Source: an uncultured Bacillota bacterium (GTDB lineage Bacteria > Bacillota > Dethiobacteria > DTU022 > UBA8154). Taken from it: DNA of 49,313 nucleotides. How positions within the stretch are numbered: position 1 is the first letter of the stretch; each line of letters begins with the position of its first letter. Of this stretch, positions 31,323 through 39,790 are shown in pieces. Both the position numbers and the translations under genes were made by a program. The stretch covers positions 1 through 49,313 of the forward strand of contig CALJJZ010000023.1 in assembly GCA_937973635.1 (NCBI GenBank). Direction: 5' to 3'. The notes under the pieces were generated by a model that did not search any database, had not been told where the DNA came from, and was given only the letters and a program-made list of their open reading frames with translations.

Positions 31323-32222
31323 CTAAGCTTTTTCGGCCTGGTTTGACCAATGCTTGAAAAGGCGCCTTAAAAAGGCCTTTTCTTTCACCGGGGCCGCAGC
31401 GGCCTTTTCCACCCCCAGCAGATGCCGGGCAATCTGCCGGGTAGAGCTGGCTGCCGGGGAACGGGGGTAGCGGAGCACGTAGGGCGAGCATTCAACCACA
31501 GCTTTATGCACATACTGGTCAAAGTTTACGCTCCCCAAATAGGTAAGCTTAACCGCCAAAAAATTATGGCAGACCCTGGCAATGCGCTGGAAAATCTGTT
31601 CCCCCTCGGCGGCGCTCTCCACCATATTCACAATCAGCCCGATGTTTGCCTGGCGGTAGTAGCGGTCAACCACCTTGATTACGCTGTACACGTCCGTAAT
31701 GGCCGTGGGCTCGGGGGTGGTAACGAGGACGAGCTCATCGGCGGCAGCGATAAAGGTGACCACGTTGCGCGAGATGCCTGCAGAGCAGTCCACAAAGATG
31801 AAGTCAGTCTCTTGCTCCAGGTAAGAAAGGCGGCTGAGCAGCTCTTCCCTCTGCCAGTTATCCAGGCTGATAATTTCCGGGATACAGGAACCTCCCGGCA
31901 GCACCTCAAGGTTATAGGGGCCGCGCAAAATAACCTCCTGCAGCTCCTTTTCGCCCCGGATCACGTCGATGAGGGTATAAAGGGGCTTGAGGTCCAGGAG
32001 AATATCTACGTTGGCCATGCCCAGGTCCGCGTCCAGGATCATGGTCTTATAACCCATCTGCCCCATACTCAGGGCCAGATTAACGGCAAGGTTCGTCTTC
32101 CCCACGCCTCCTTTGCCGCTGGCCACCACAAATATGCGGGGAGAACCTTCCGGGCGCCGTAAAGAATAATCTCTCTGCCCCTGCACCAGCGCTCGTAAAC
32201 GTTCTGCCTGGTCTGTCATCAT
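31323..32222 (-). CDS. flhG: MinD-like ATPase regulating flagellar number, FlhG
   Basis: The 299-residue ParA/MinD family ATPase has the deviant Walker A VASGKGGVGKTNLAVNLALS near residue 33, Walker A' MILDADLGMANVDILL and FIFVDCSAGISRNV. A short N-terminal region with QRDYSLRR is like the DQAxxLR activator helix that stimulates FlhF GTPase. The C-terminus is basic and probably membrane-binding. It limits flagellar number and works with FlhF. The start overlaps the flhF stop by one base (TAATG). Confidence 0.94.
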   Translation of the reverse strand: MMTDQAERLRALVQGQRDYSLRRPEGSPRIFVVASGKGGVGKTNLAVNLALSMGQMGYKTMILDADLGMANVDILLDLKPLYTLIDVIRGEKELQEVILRGPYNLEVLPGGSCIPEIISLDNWQREELLSRLSYLEQETDFIFVDCSAGISRNVVTFIAAADELVLVTTPEPTAITDVYSVIKVVDRYYRQANIGLIVNMVESAAEGEQIFQRIARVCHNFLAVKLTYLGSVNFDQYVHKAVVECSPYVLRYPRSPAASSTRQIARHLLGVEKAAAAPVKEKAFLRRLFKHWSNQAEKA

Positions 32223-33307
32223 TATTCCTCCCCCAGCAGCAAATCGGCGATTTTATCCACGTCGGCGAGACAGATATCGTCGGGCACGCTCTGCCCCATC
32301 GTCATATAGACAATGGGCAGGCTGGTAAAATGGATGCCATTTAAAAGGAAACCGTATGTACTGGTCTCATCGAGCTTGGTAAAGATGAGCCGGTTGTAGT
32401 TCATGGAGCGGAAATTCTCCGCGATCAGTTTCAGATCCCGCGTCTTAGTGGTGGCGCTGATCACCAGGAATATCTCCGCAGGGGGCAAATTTTGCAGGTA
32501 GCCGGCCAGCTCCCTGATATGGGAGATGTTCAGGGTGCTGCGCCCGGCGGTATCGATGAGGACCCGCTGGCAGCGGCTGAATTTTTCTACGGCCTTGCGC
32601 AGGTCCCGGGGGGTCATGACCACCTCCAGGGGCAGGCCCGTTATCTCCGAATAGGTACGCAGCTGTTCCAGGGCGCCGATACGGTAATGATCAATGGTAA
32701 CGATACCCACATTTTCCCCCTGGTAAAGGGCATAGCGCGCCGCCAGTTTGGCCAGGGTGGTAGTCTTTCCCACCCCCGTCGGCCCCACAAAGACCTGCAC
32801 CTGGGCCCCTTTTTCCGGCACCGTCTTTAAACGCTTGCGCAGGCTGCGGCGCAGGAACAACCCTGCCACCTCCCGGGGAAAGGAGGCCTCGCCTTGGAGG
32901 TATTCCTTGATCTCTTCTAGGAGCTCCGCTATAAGTTCGGGCATGACCTCCTGCTGTTCCAGCTGCAGACGCCAGTACTTCAGCAGCTCATGCTCCTGCC
33001 GGTTAAGCTCCGGCGTTTTTTCCTCCCGCTGCACCAGGCGCATCAATATTTTTCTTAAATCGGAAAGCTCTTCGCGGATCCCCTTTTCCAGCTCAGGCTG
33101 GGGGAGCGTCCCAGAGACATGGGAGCGGGAGGAGTTGTTATTGTCCACCGCAGCAGTTATCTCCATGCGCAAGGGGGCAAAAAAACCCCGCAGCCCCTTC
33201 ATGCGCACGCGGCGGCTTTCCAGGATCACCGCATCGGGCCCCAGCTCGTCTTTAACGCGCATCATCCCCTCACGCATGTCCTGCACATAAAACTTTCTAA
33301 CCCTCAT
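32222..33307 (-). CDS. flhF: Flagellar placement GTPase FlhF
   Basis: The 361-residue SRP-type GTPase starts MRVRKFYVQDMREGMMRV, has a variable B region with a short asparagine/serine stretch (about 50-60), an N domain, and a G domain with GPTGVGKTTTLAKLAA near residue 172, DHYRIGALEQL, LIDTAGRS and TKLDETS. It helps position new flagella and partners with FlhG. The start overlaps the flhA 3' end by 11 bases. Confidence 0.95.
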   Translation of the reverse strand: MRVRKFYVQDMREGMMRVKDELGPDAVILESRRVRMKGLRGFFAPLRMEITAAVDNNNSSRSHVSGTLPQPELEKGIREELSDLRKILMRLVQREEKTPELNRQEHELLKYWRLQLEQQEVMPELIAELLEEIKEYLQGEASFPREVAGLFLRRSLRKRLKTVPEKGAQVQVFVGPTGVGKTTTLAKLAARYALYQGENVGIVTIDHYRIGALEQLRTYSEITGLPLEVVMTPRDLRKAVEKFSRCQRVLIDTAGRSTLNISHIRELAGYLQNLPPAEIFLVISATTKTRDLKLIAENFRSMNYNRLIFTKLDETSTYGFLLNGIHFTSLPIVYMTMGQSVPDDICLADVDKIADLLLGEE

Positions 33308-35354
33308 TTTCCTTTAACACCCCCACCGCTTCTAGGGATAACTGAGGTACCACTTCATTTAAAGAAATTACGGGCAGATCGGGGAGAAAACGCTCTACCA
33401 GACGCCGCAGGGGGAGGCGTATACGGGGAGAAGTTAAGACTACAGGAGACAGCCCCCGCTGGCGCAGCCTTTCCGTAAGGCTGGATAACCCCTGGATAAT
33501 CCTCTGTGACACCTCCGGCTCCAGGACAGGAAAGCTGCCGTGCATGGTCTGCTGCACCGAGGCGGCAATGGCCTTCTCCAGGCCAGGGTCGATGGTGATT
33601 ACAAAGAGCTTGCCCTCCTCCCCGGCAAAGCGGGCGCTGATCGCGCGGGCCATGGACTGGCGCACGTATTCAGTAAGGAGGTCCGTATCCCGTGTGGAGG
33701 CGGCGTAATCAGCCAGCGTCTCCAGGATAGAGGGAAGATCCTGCAGCGGTATCTGCTCGCGCAGTAAGTTTTGCAGGACTTTCTGCACCTCTCCTACGCT
33801 CATCAGGCCGGGGATCAGTTCCTCTACTACAGCGGGGCGGGTCTCCTTGACCATATCCACCATCTCCTTGACTTCCTGGCGGCCCAGCAGCTCCGCAGCA
33901 TGGCTGCGGGTGACCTCCGTAAGGTGGGTAATCAGCACCGTAGCCACATCCACCACGGTACAACCCATGAGCTCCGCCTCCTCCTTCTGCGCGGGGGAGA
34001 TCCAGACAGCAGGGAGGTTGAAGGTGGGCTCCCGCGTAGGGATGCCCGCCAGCTCCTCAGGCAAGGCTCCCTCCGGGTTGAGGGCCAGCAAGTAGCCAGG
34101 GCGCAGCTCACCCCGGGCAATTTCATTGCCCTTTAACTTAATCAAGTAGCTATTAGGGGGGAGCTGGAGGTTATCCCTGATGCGGATGGGGCGGATAATC
34201 ATCCCCAGCTCGGCAGATAGCCGGCGGCGGGCCGTCGTAATACGCTGCAGGAGCTCCCCGCCTTCTTTTTTTTCCGTCAGAGAAACTAGGTTATAGCCGA
34301 TCTCGATCTCCATCAGATCGGGCTTGATCAGGCTGCGCAGGTCCTCCTCGGGTTTTGGCGGCGCCTCTTCTTCCTCCTTTTCCGCTTCTTCCTGCTTCCG
34401 GAGCACCGTTTTCCGGTCCTCCCGCAGGAGGATAAAGGCGCCCGAACCGCAGGCCAGGGCCATGACAAAGAAGGGGAGAAAGGGCAGATCGGGGATCAGC
34501 CCCAGGGAGAGGAGGATAGCAGCAGCAATGCCCAAGACCCTGGGAAAGCCAAAAAACTGGGAGGTAAAATCCTTGCCAAAGGACTCTTCCCCTGCAGAGC
34601 GGGTCACGAGCATACCTGCGGCAGTGGAGACGAGCAGCGCAGGGACAGTGGCCACCAGGCCGTCCCCTACCGTAAGGATGGTATAGGTGCGGACCGCCGT
34701 CTCAAAATCCATGCCCCTTTGTACCATCCCGATAATCAGCCCGCCCAGGATATTGATGAGGACGATAATCACACCGGCGATGGCATCGCCCCGCACAAAC
34801 TTGCTGGCGCCGTCCATGGCGCCAAAAAAGTCGGCTTCCCTCTGGATCTTCCGCCGCCGGGCCCGCGCTTCATTTTCGTCAATCAGCCCCGCGTTTAGGT
34901 CTGCATCAATACTCATCTGCTTCCCCGGCATGGCGTCCAGGGTAAAACGGGCCGCCACCTCGGCGATACGGCCGGCGCCGTTGGTAATAACTACAAACTG
35001 GACCACGGTGATGATGATAAAGACGATTAGACCGATGACATAATTGCCGCCCACCACAAACTCCCCAAAGGCGTTGATCACTTCGCCGGCCCGCGCCTCG
35101 GTAAGGATCAGACGTGTAGAAGAGATATTCAGGGCCAGGCGGTATAATGTGGCTACCAGCAAAACGGAGGGGAAAGTGGAAAGGTGCAGCACCTCTGTGG
35201 TAAAAAGGGTCATGAGCACGATGATCAGGGCCAGCGTAATATTAATTACCAGCAAGACATCGAGCAGGGACGGCCGGATAGGGATGATGATGATGGCCAC
35301 AATAAAGACAAAGGCTATGGCCACAAGGACATCAGCGCTTTTGATGATGCTCAT
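33297..35354 (-). CDS. flhA: Flagellar export gate protein FlhA
   Basis: The 685-residue export gate has an N-terminal membrane part with about eight helices, the FHIPEP-type region TLYRLALNISSTRLILTEA and the cytoplasmic loop FVRGDAIAGVIIVLINILGG, then a charged linker (about 325-350) and a C-terminal cytoplasmic ring domain that docks chaperones and substrates. I start at the ATG at 35354, where the conserved MSIIKSADVLVAIAF begins. The frame is open to an ATG at 35402. Neither has a strong ribosome site. A good promoter and a palindrome precede it at 35422-35472. Confidence 0.95.
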   Translation of the reverse strand: MSIIKSADVLVAIAFVFIVAIIIIPIRPSLLDVLLVINITLALIIVLMTLFTTEVLHLSTFPSVLLVATLYRLALNISSTRLILTEARAGEVINAFGEFVVGGNYVIGLIVFIIITVVQFVVITNGAGRIAEVAARFTLDAMPGKQMSIDADLNAGLIDENEARARRRKIQREADFFGAMDGASKFVRGDAIAGVIIVLINILGGLIIGMVQRGMDFETAVRTYTILTVGDGLVATVPALLVSTAAGMLVTRSAGEESFGKDFTSQFFGFPRVLGIAAAILLSLGLIPDLPFLPFFVMALACGSGAFILLREDRKTVLRKQEEAEKEEEEAPPKPEEDLRSLIKPDLMEIEIGYNLVSLTEKKEGGELLQRITTARRRLSAELGMIIRPIRIRDNLQLPPNSYLIKLKGNEIARGELRPGYLLALNPEGALPEELAGIPTREPTFNLPAVWISPAQKEEAELMGCTVVDVATVLITHLTEVTRSHAAELLGRQEVKEMVDMVKETRPAVVEELIPGLMSVGEVQKVLQNLLREQIPLQDLPSILETLADYAASTRDTDLLTEYVRQSMARAISARFAGEEGKLFVITIDPGLEKAIAASVQQTMHGSFPVLEPEVSQRIIQGLSSLTERLRQRGLSPVVLTSPRIRLPLRRLVERFLPDLPVISLNEVVPQLSLEAVGVLKENEG

Positions 35355-35421
35355 AAGAGCAGAACGGGGAGTCGTCGCCGGAGAGGGCAAGGCCGTCCAC
35401 ATCCTTTATGCCGGAATGACA

Positions 35422-35437
35422 AAAATTGCACAATTTT
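35422..35437. promoter_or_regulatory. 16-bp palindrome at the flhA transcription start, possible operator
   Basis: AAAATTG-CA-CAATTTT (plus strand) is a perfect 7+7 inverted repeat with a 2-bp centre. It begins about 7 bases after the -10 box, at the predicted start of transcription. The loop is too short for an RNA hairpin, so a DNA-binding site is more likely. Confidence 0.4.
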
Positions 35438-35443
35438 GTTATT

Positions 35444-35472
35444 ATTATATGCTCCGCCTCCATTTTTTGCAA
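35444..35472 (-). promoter_or_regulatory. Vegetative-type promoter internal to the fla operon, before flhA
   Basis: The minus strand has TTGCAA (35467-35472), 17 bases, then perfect TATAAT (35444-35449), in the 193-bp gap between flhB and the chosen flhA start. It can supply flhA and everything downstream, independent of the distal operon promoter. Confidence 0.6.
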
Positions 35473-35547
35473 CACCAGGGGGCGGCTTTAGCCTTTTTCA
35501 GGTAAGGGCCCTGTGAGGCGGCGCCAAAGAGGCACTCCCAGGCCGGT

Positions 35548-36729
35548 TTAAAGGGTACGGTGCCGCCTTTGCCTCCCTTTTTCCTGCAGGTGGTAAACCA
35601 TGGCCAGGATCTCTGCCACGGCCTGGTACAGCTCCACGGGGATCTCTGCGCCAATCTCCACCTCCCGGTATAATAACCGGGCCAGAGGCGGGTCCTGGAC
35701 GACGGGGATGCCGTAGGCCTGGGCCAGCTCGCGGATACGGGCCGCCAGGATCCCGGCCCCCTTGGCCAAGACGAGGGGCGCCCCGTCCTCTTGCTCCTTA
35801 TAACGCAGCGCCACAGCCAGGGCTGTAGGGTTCGTAACCACCACGGTGGCCTCAGGCACCCGGGCTATACTGCGCTCCCGGGCAAGGGCGCGCTGCCGTT
35901 CGCGCAGGCGCGAGCGCACATAAGGGTCTCCTTCCAGCTGCTTGTACTCGTCTTTAATTTCACGCCGGGACATTTTCAGGTTTTTCAGGTACTCATAGCG
36001 CTGGTAGATGAAATCTAAGATCGCCAGGAGGAAAAACACCGCGGCCACACGGAAAGCCAGCCCCACCAGCACGTTCCCCAGCAGCCCGGCCGTCACCCGG
36101 GTCTCCTGCCCCAGCAACAGGAGCATCGGTTCAAGGCGGCCGCGCAGGTAAAAGTAACAGATCAGGGCGAAGATAACCACCTTGAGCACCGATTTGACCA
36201 GTTCAAAGAGGGAGCGGCGGGAGAAGATGCGCTTGAAACCCTCCACAGGGTTAAGGCGGTTAAGCTGGGGTTTTAGCGCTTCCGTAGAAACGAGGAAGCC
36301 CACCTGCATCACGTTTGCCACAAAGCCAATCAAAAAGGCCGCCAGCAAACAGGGCAGGACCAGCTTCATGAAATGGAGCAGGGAAAGGCGCATCACCAGA
36401 ATTACAGGGAACTCCCCGGCAGCGGCCACTTCTACAGGGAGGACGCGCAGGTAATGCTGCAGCATGGCCATAATGCCCTCCTGCATAAAGGGCCAGTAGA
36501 GCAAGAGGAAAAAGGTCATGGCCGCCATATTTAAGGCCGCGTTCAGCTCCATGCTTTTCATGACCTGGCCCCGTTTGCGCGCTTCCCGGAGACGGTGCGG
36601 CGTGGCCTCTTCCGTTTTGTCGTCCCCTTCGGCAAAGAGCTGCAGGTCAAAGAAGCGCGCCGGAGGCGAAGGCGGAGCCAGAGAGAGGCGCCTCCTTTGT
36701 TTTTCTCTTTTCTCCAGTTCTCCAGCCAT
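35548..36729 (-). CDS. flhB: Flagellar export switch protein FlhB, with NPTA in place of NPTH
   Basis: The 393-residue protein has a basic N-terminus, the conserved FDLQLFAEGDDKTEEATPHRLREA (about 27-50), four membrane helices and the cytoplasmic autocleaved domain. The cleavage motif is N300-P-T-A, in VVTNPTALAVALRY; the family norm is NPTH. Asparagine and proline, the cleavage pair, are kept. FlhB switches export from hook to filament proteins together with FliK. Its start overlaps the fliR end. The ATG and the conserved N-terminus support the start. Confidence 0.95.
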   Translation of the reverse strand: MAGELEKREKQRRRLSLAPPSPPARFFDLQLFAEGDDKTEEATPHRLREARKRGQVMKSMELNAALNMAAMTFFLLLYWPFMQEGIMAMLQHYLRVLPVEVAAAGEFPVILVMRLSLLHFMKLVLPCLLAAFLIGFVANVMQVGFLVSTEALKPQLNRLNPVEGFKRIFSRRSLFELVKSVLKVVIFALICYFYLRGRLEPMLLLLGQETRVTAGLLGNVLVGLAFRVAAVFFLLAILDFIYQRYEYLKNLKMSRREIKDEYKQLEGDPYVRSRLRERQRALARERSIARVPEATVVVTNPTALAVALRYKEQEDGAPLVLAKGAGILAARIRELAQAYGIPVVQDPPLARLLYREVEIGAEIPVELYQAVAEILAMVYHLQEKGRQRRHRTL

Positions 36730-37502
36730 TAAGACCAGCTCTCCATAATTAAGATCATATCCCTGTTAAGGAGCGCAAACACGTCCCCCATTACCGCTCC
36801 TGCCAGGGGCAAAAGGAGCATGAACACCAAAAGCACCAAGGCTACTTTTAAGGGGAGCCCCACAATAAAAACATGGATCTGGGGGACAGTGCGGGAAAGG
36901 AGCCCCAGGGCTAAATCAAGCATCCAGAGCACCACCACCACCGGCGCAGCGATCTGGAAAGCCAGGACAAACAAAAAGCCAAAGGTACGGACATAGTGCC
37001 ACAGGACCGCCTCTCCGGCAAAGGCCGCAGTAAGGGGGATCAGGGTAAAACTGTCCCGCAGGGAGAGGAACAAAAAATGGTGCCCGTTCAACATCAGGTA
37101 AAGGACTACGGCCATAAAATGGTAAAACTGCCCCAAAATAGTAACCTGGCCGCCAAAGAGGGGATCAAAAGTTGACGCCATCATGAGGCCGGCTTTATGG
37201 TCCATCAGCTGGCCGGCCATGAGAAAGACCGTCAGGAAAAGATAAACAAGGAAGCCAAGGCAAAGCCCCGTCCCCACCTGCCGCCCCACCAGCAGCAGCA
37301 GCTCCAGGTCGCTGCGCGGCAAGGGCAAGCGGCCCTCCCAGTTCAAGGCCAGCAGCACCGCCAAAACAAAGGAAAAAAAGATACGCAGGAGCACCGGGAT
37401 ACCCCGCCAGCCCAGAAAAGGGAGCAGCGCCACAAAGGCGACGACCCGGGAAAAGATCAGGAGAAAAGGCCACCAGAACTCCAGGAAAAAAGCTTCCGCC
37501 AA
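36729..37502 (-). CDS. fliR: Flagellar biosynthesis protein FliR
   Basis: The 257-residue hydrophobic protein has about six membrane segments, with the typical LLPFLGWRGIPVLLRIFFSF near residue 27, GFLVYLFLTVFLMAGQLMD and FGGQVTILGQFYHFM. It forms the export gate core with FliP and FliQ. It lies between fliQ and flhB, with one-base overlap into flhB, the order common in Gram-positive bacteria. Confidence 0.95.
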   Translation of the reverse strand: MAEAFFLEFWWPFLLIFSRVVAFVALLPFLGWRGIPVLLRIFFSFVLAVLLALNWEGRLPLPRSDLELLLLVGRQVGTGLCLGFLVYLFLTVFLMAGQLMDHKAGLMMASTFDPLFGGQVTILGQFYHFMAVVLYLMLNGHHFLFLSLRDSFTLIPLTAAFAGEAVLWHYVRTFGFLFVLAFQIAAPVVVVLWMLDLALGLLSRTVPQIHVFIVGLPLKVALVLLVFMLLLPLAGAVMGDVFALLNRDMILIMESWS

Positions 37503-37517
37503 CCTGCTCCTCCCCTT

Positions 37518-37784
37518 TTAAAACGGGACACTGAGATTCTGCCAGAGATTAAGGGTAAAATCCATGACGATACGCAAAATCCAGCTGCCAAAAAGAAAAA
37601 TAGAGATAAGCACGGCCGCTATTTTGGGGACAAAGGCCAGGGTAGGCTCCTGGATCTGGGTCGTAGCCTGGAAGATGCTCACCAGCAGACCCACGGCCAG
37701 GCCTGTCCCCAGGATCGGGGCAGATACCAGTAAAATCGTCATAATCCCTTCCCGGGCCATATCAATAACCAACTGCGGGCTCAC
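37518..37784 (-). CDS. fliQ: Flagellar biosynthesis protein FliQ
   Basis: A small 88-residue protein with two membrane helices: SPQLVIDMAREGIMTILLVS, then LAVGLLVSIFQATTQIQEPT with the conserved F-Q-A-x-T-Q-I-x-E, and LAFVPKIAAVLISIFLFG. The true start is the GTG at 37784, which follows GGAGG by 6 bases; the frame is open further upstream inside fliP but without similarity. It packs around FliP in the export gate. It starts 13 bp after the fliP stop. Confidence 0.94.
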   Translation of the reverse strand: MSPQLVIDMAREGIMTILLVSAPILGTGLAVGLLVSIFQATTQIQEPTLAFVPKIAAVLISIFLFGSWILRIVMDFTLNLWQNLSVPF

Positions 37785-37797
37785 TCTCTCCCTCCTC

Positions 37798-38568
37798 TCA
37801 GGCGAAGCTCTGCACCAGCGACTGCACCACCAGGTGCCAGCCGTCCACCAGGACAAAGAGCAAGATTTTAAAAGGCAGCGAGACGATGACCGGCGGCAGC
37901 ATGAACATCCCCATGGACATAAGCACACTGGCGACGACCATATCCAGGACCAGGAAGGGCACAAAGATAATAAACCCCATCTGAAAGGCCGTTTTCAGCT
38001 CGCTGATCACAAAGGCGGGGATGAGGGCGCTAAAGGGGGTCTCGGCCCGCTCCTGGGGGCTCTCCAGGCGGGCTACTTCCAAAAACAAAGCCAGGTCTTT
38101 TTCCCGCGTATGGTTAAGCATAAATTCCCGCAGCGGCTGTCCCCCGCGCTCCACCGCCTCCTCAAAGGAGATCTCTTCTGCCAGGTAAGGCCGCACAGCC
38201 TGCTCGCTGATCTGGGCCCAAACAGGGGACATGACAAAAAAAGTCAAAAAAAGGGCCAGGCCGATGACAACCTGGGTAGGAGGGATCTGCTGCGTAGCCA
38301 GGGCGTTGCGCACAAAGGCAAGGACAATGACAATACGGGTGAAGGAAGTCATGAGGATAATAAAAGCGGGAGCGAGGCTCAGTACGGAGAGGAGTAAAAG
38401 GAGCTGCAAGGTACCCACCAGCTGCTGGGGATCTTCGGCCGTCCCCACCTGCAGGTTGATGTCAGGGATAGGAAATAAAGGCTGGGCTATGGCGGACCCG
38501 CCCCCTACAAGCAAAACAAGGGCCCCTCCCAGTAAAACCGGCCAAAGCGTAAAGAATATTTTTTTCAT
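37798..38568 (-). CDS. fliP: Flagellar biosynthesis protein FliP
   Basis: The 256-residue protein has a cleavable signal peptide (about 1-28), then helices with LAPAFIILMTSFTRIVIVLAFVRNALATQQIPP near residue 66 and FVPFLVLDMVVASVLMSMGMFMLPP near residue 190, the two FliP family signatures. Five or six FliP subunits form the core of the export pore. A 69-bp gap before it holds a 9-bp tandem repeat. Confidence 0.95.
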   Translation of the reverse strand: MKKIFFTLWPVLLGGALVLLVGGGSAIAQPLFPIPDINLQVGTAEDPQQLVGTLQLLLLLSVLSLAPAFIILMTSFTRIVIVLAFVRNALATQQIPPTQVVIGLALFLTFFVMSPVWAQISEQAVRPYLAEEISFEEAVERGGQPLREFMLNHTREKDLALFLEVARLESPQERAETPFSALIPAFVISELKTAFQMGFIIFVPFLVLDMVVASVLMSMGMFMLPPVIVSLPFKILLFVLVDGWHLVVQSLVQSFA

Positions 38569-38611
38569 CGGCGTAAACTCTACCCTTTCGCCACCAAACT
38601 TAATGGGTATC

Positions 38612-38638
38612 TCTCTTTGTTCTCTTTGTTCTCTTTGT
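38612..38638. repeat. Three tandem copies of a 9-bp unit in the fliO-fliP gap
   Basis: TCTCTTTGT is repeated three times without change, beginning in the last base of the fliO stop codon. On the coding strand it reads AACAAAGAG-like purine-rich repeats 40-70 bases before the fliP start. Confidence 0.75.
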
Positions 38639-39156
38639 TATTCCCCCTGCTGGCCTGACGGCCCAGGGGGGGTGTCTTCTTCCTTAACTTTCCTTAATTT
38701 ATAATTTCTCGTTAAACTGGCAAATTCCTCTTCGCCGCCTGCTCTTTTTTTGACAAAGGGGAGCAAGCTTCGCCAATTTTTCCCCTCCGCGTCTTTGTCT
38801 CCCCCAGCTCCCCGCAGCTCTTTGAGCAAAAGAGCAAAGGAGGGCTTTTTTTGTTCCCGCCCGGGCCCGGCGGCCTCAGGCTCTGCATAAAAATCACGGC
38901 CCCAGGCGGGGCCCAGGTCTTTGAGCAGAACAATGTTGCTGCCGGTAAGGCCCAGCAGCAGGTATTCGTCACCGACCCTGACCACGTACAGAAAAGTGCG
39001 GCTGTTCAAAGCCGCCCTCTCCAGCACCTGCACCCGCCTCCCCAGGCCAAAGACGGGCGCAAAACGGGCAAGGAAAAAACGCAACCCCAGGTAGGCCAGG
39101 ACGACCACCAGGGGAAAGGCTACCAGAAGCCGCAGGTAGGCCTGATAAAGCTCCAT
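38638..39156 (-). CDS. fliO: Flagellar biosynthetic protein FliO
   Basis: The 172-residue protein has one N-terminal membrane helix (about 7-30), then a small domain with VQVLERAALNSRTFLYVVRVGDEYLLLGLTG-like pattern, the FliO hallmark (positions about 43-72), and a long charged, disordered tail. FliO assists FliP assembly. It sits between a FliN-type gene and fliP, the usual place. Confidence 0.85.
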   Translation of the reverse strand: MELYQAYLRLLVAFPLVVVLAYLGLRFFLARFAPVFGLGRRVQVLERAALNSRTFLYVVRVGDEYLLLGLTGSNIVLLKDLGPAWGRDFYAEPEAAGPGREQKKPSFALLLKELRGAGGDKDAEGKNWRSLLPFVKKRAGGEEEFASLTRNYKLRKVKEEDTPPGPSGQQGE

Positions 39157-39187
39157 ACCAGACAGAGGCCCGGAAAGAGGGCGGGGC

Positions 39188-39712
39188 CTACTCTTCTTCC
39201 AGCCCGGCGGCCTGCCCCGGCCTCCCCTTTTCCTCCTCTTTTTCCTCCTTTGCCTTTTCTTTACCGACAGCCGTAATACGCAGCCCGAAACGGTCGTTGA
39301 CCACCACGATCTCCGCCTGCCCCAGGTACTGGTCGTTTACCAGGACGGTGGCGCTTTCCCCGGCCATCTTATCCAGCTTAACAATGGATCCTTCTTCCAG
39401 CTCCAGCAGATCCCTGACGGTCAGCTCCGCCTTTCCTAGCTCGCCGCTGAGGATAAGGGGGATGTTATAAAATATTTTACGCTTCGGCCGCTCCAGCGAC
39501 GTTCTGGGCAGGGGCTTAAGCTGGGGAAATTCCACCCGCTGCACCAGGGGCTTTTGCATCTTCCCGGCCTGCTCCGCAACGCTTTTGCCGGGGCTGTCCT
39601 GAGCAGAAGGCACAGGTGTCGCCGCTCCTGACCCGTTAGCCTTTTTTGTGCTGTCCCCGGACATATTTTTCAGCATGGCATTAATTTCTTCCTGGCTAAG
39701 TGAATTACCCAA
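39188..39712 (-). CDS. Additional FliN-type SpoA-domain protein
   Basis: The 174-residue protein has an N-terminal SLSQEEINAMLKNMSG peptide, like the CheY-P-binding peptide of FliM and FliY, a disordered linker (about 20-75), a SpoA domain (about 85-150; ELEEGSIVKLDKMAGESATV and VVVNDRFGLRITAV) and a glutamate/lysine-rich tail. It occupies the site between fliL and fliO where Bacillus has fliM-fliY. The true fliM, fliN and fliY lie 12-16 kb away downstream. It may be an alternative C-ring subunit or a remnant of an earlier switch set. Confidence 0.85.
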   Translation of the reverse strand: MGNSLSQEEINAMLKNMSGDSTKKANGSGAATPVPSAQDSPGKSVAEQAGKMQKPLVQRVEFPQLKPLPRTSLERPKRKIFYNIPLILSGELGKAELTVRDLLELEEGSIVKLDKMAGESATVLVNDQYLGQAEIVVVNDRFGLRITAVGKEKAKEEKEEEKGRPGQAAGLEEE

Positions 39713-39790
39713 GTTTACACCACCTGGTCAATTTAAAGTGGCAGATAAAGGCATATAAGGAAAGGCCCTTTAATCCCTGTGGCATGGCTC

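Noticed and set aside
37785-37964. N-terminal extension of FliQ into fliP
   Set aside because: The 60 extra residues are out-of-frame fliP codons rich in C, S and W; the GTG at 37784 has a good ribosome site.
38612-38638. CRISPR-like array
   Set aside because: Units are 9 bp with no spacers and no cas genes; a simple tandem repeat.
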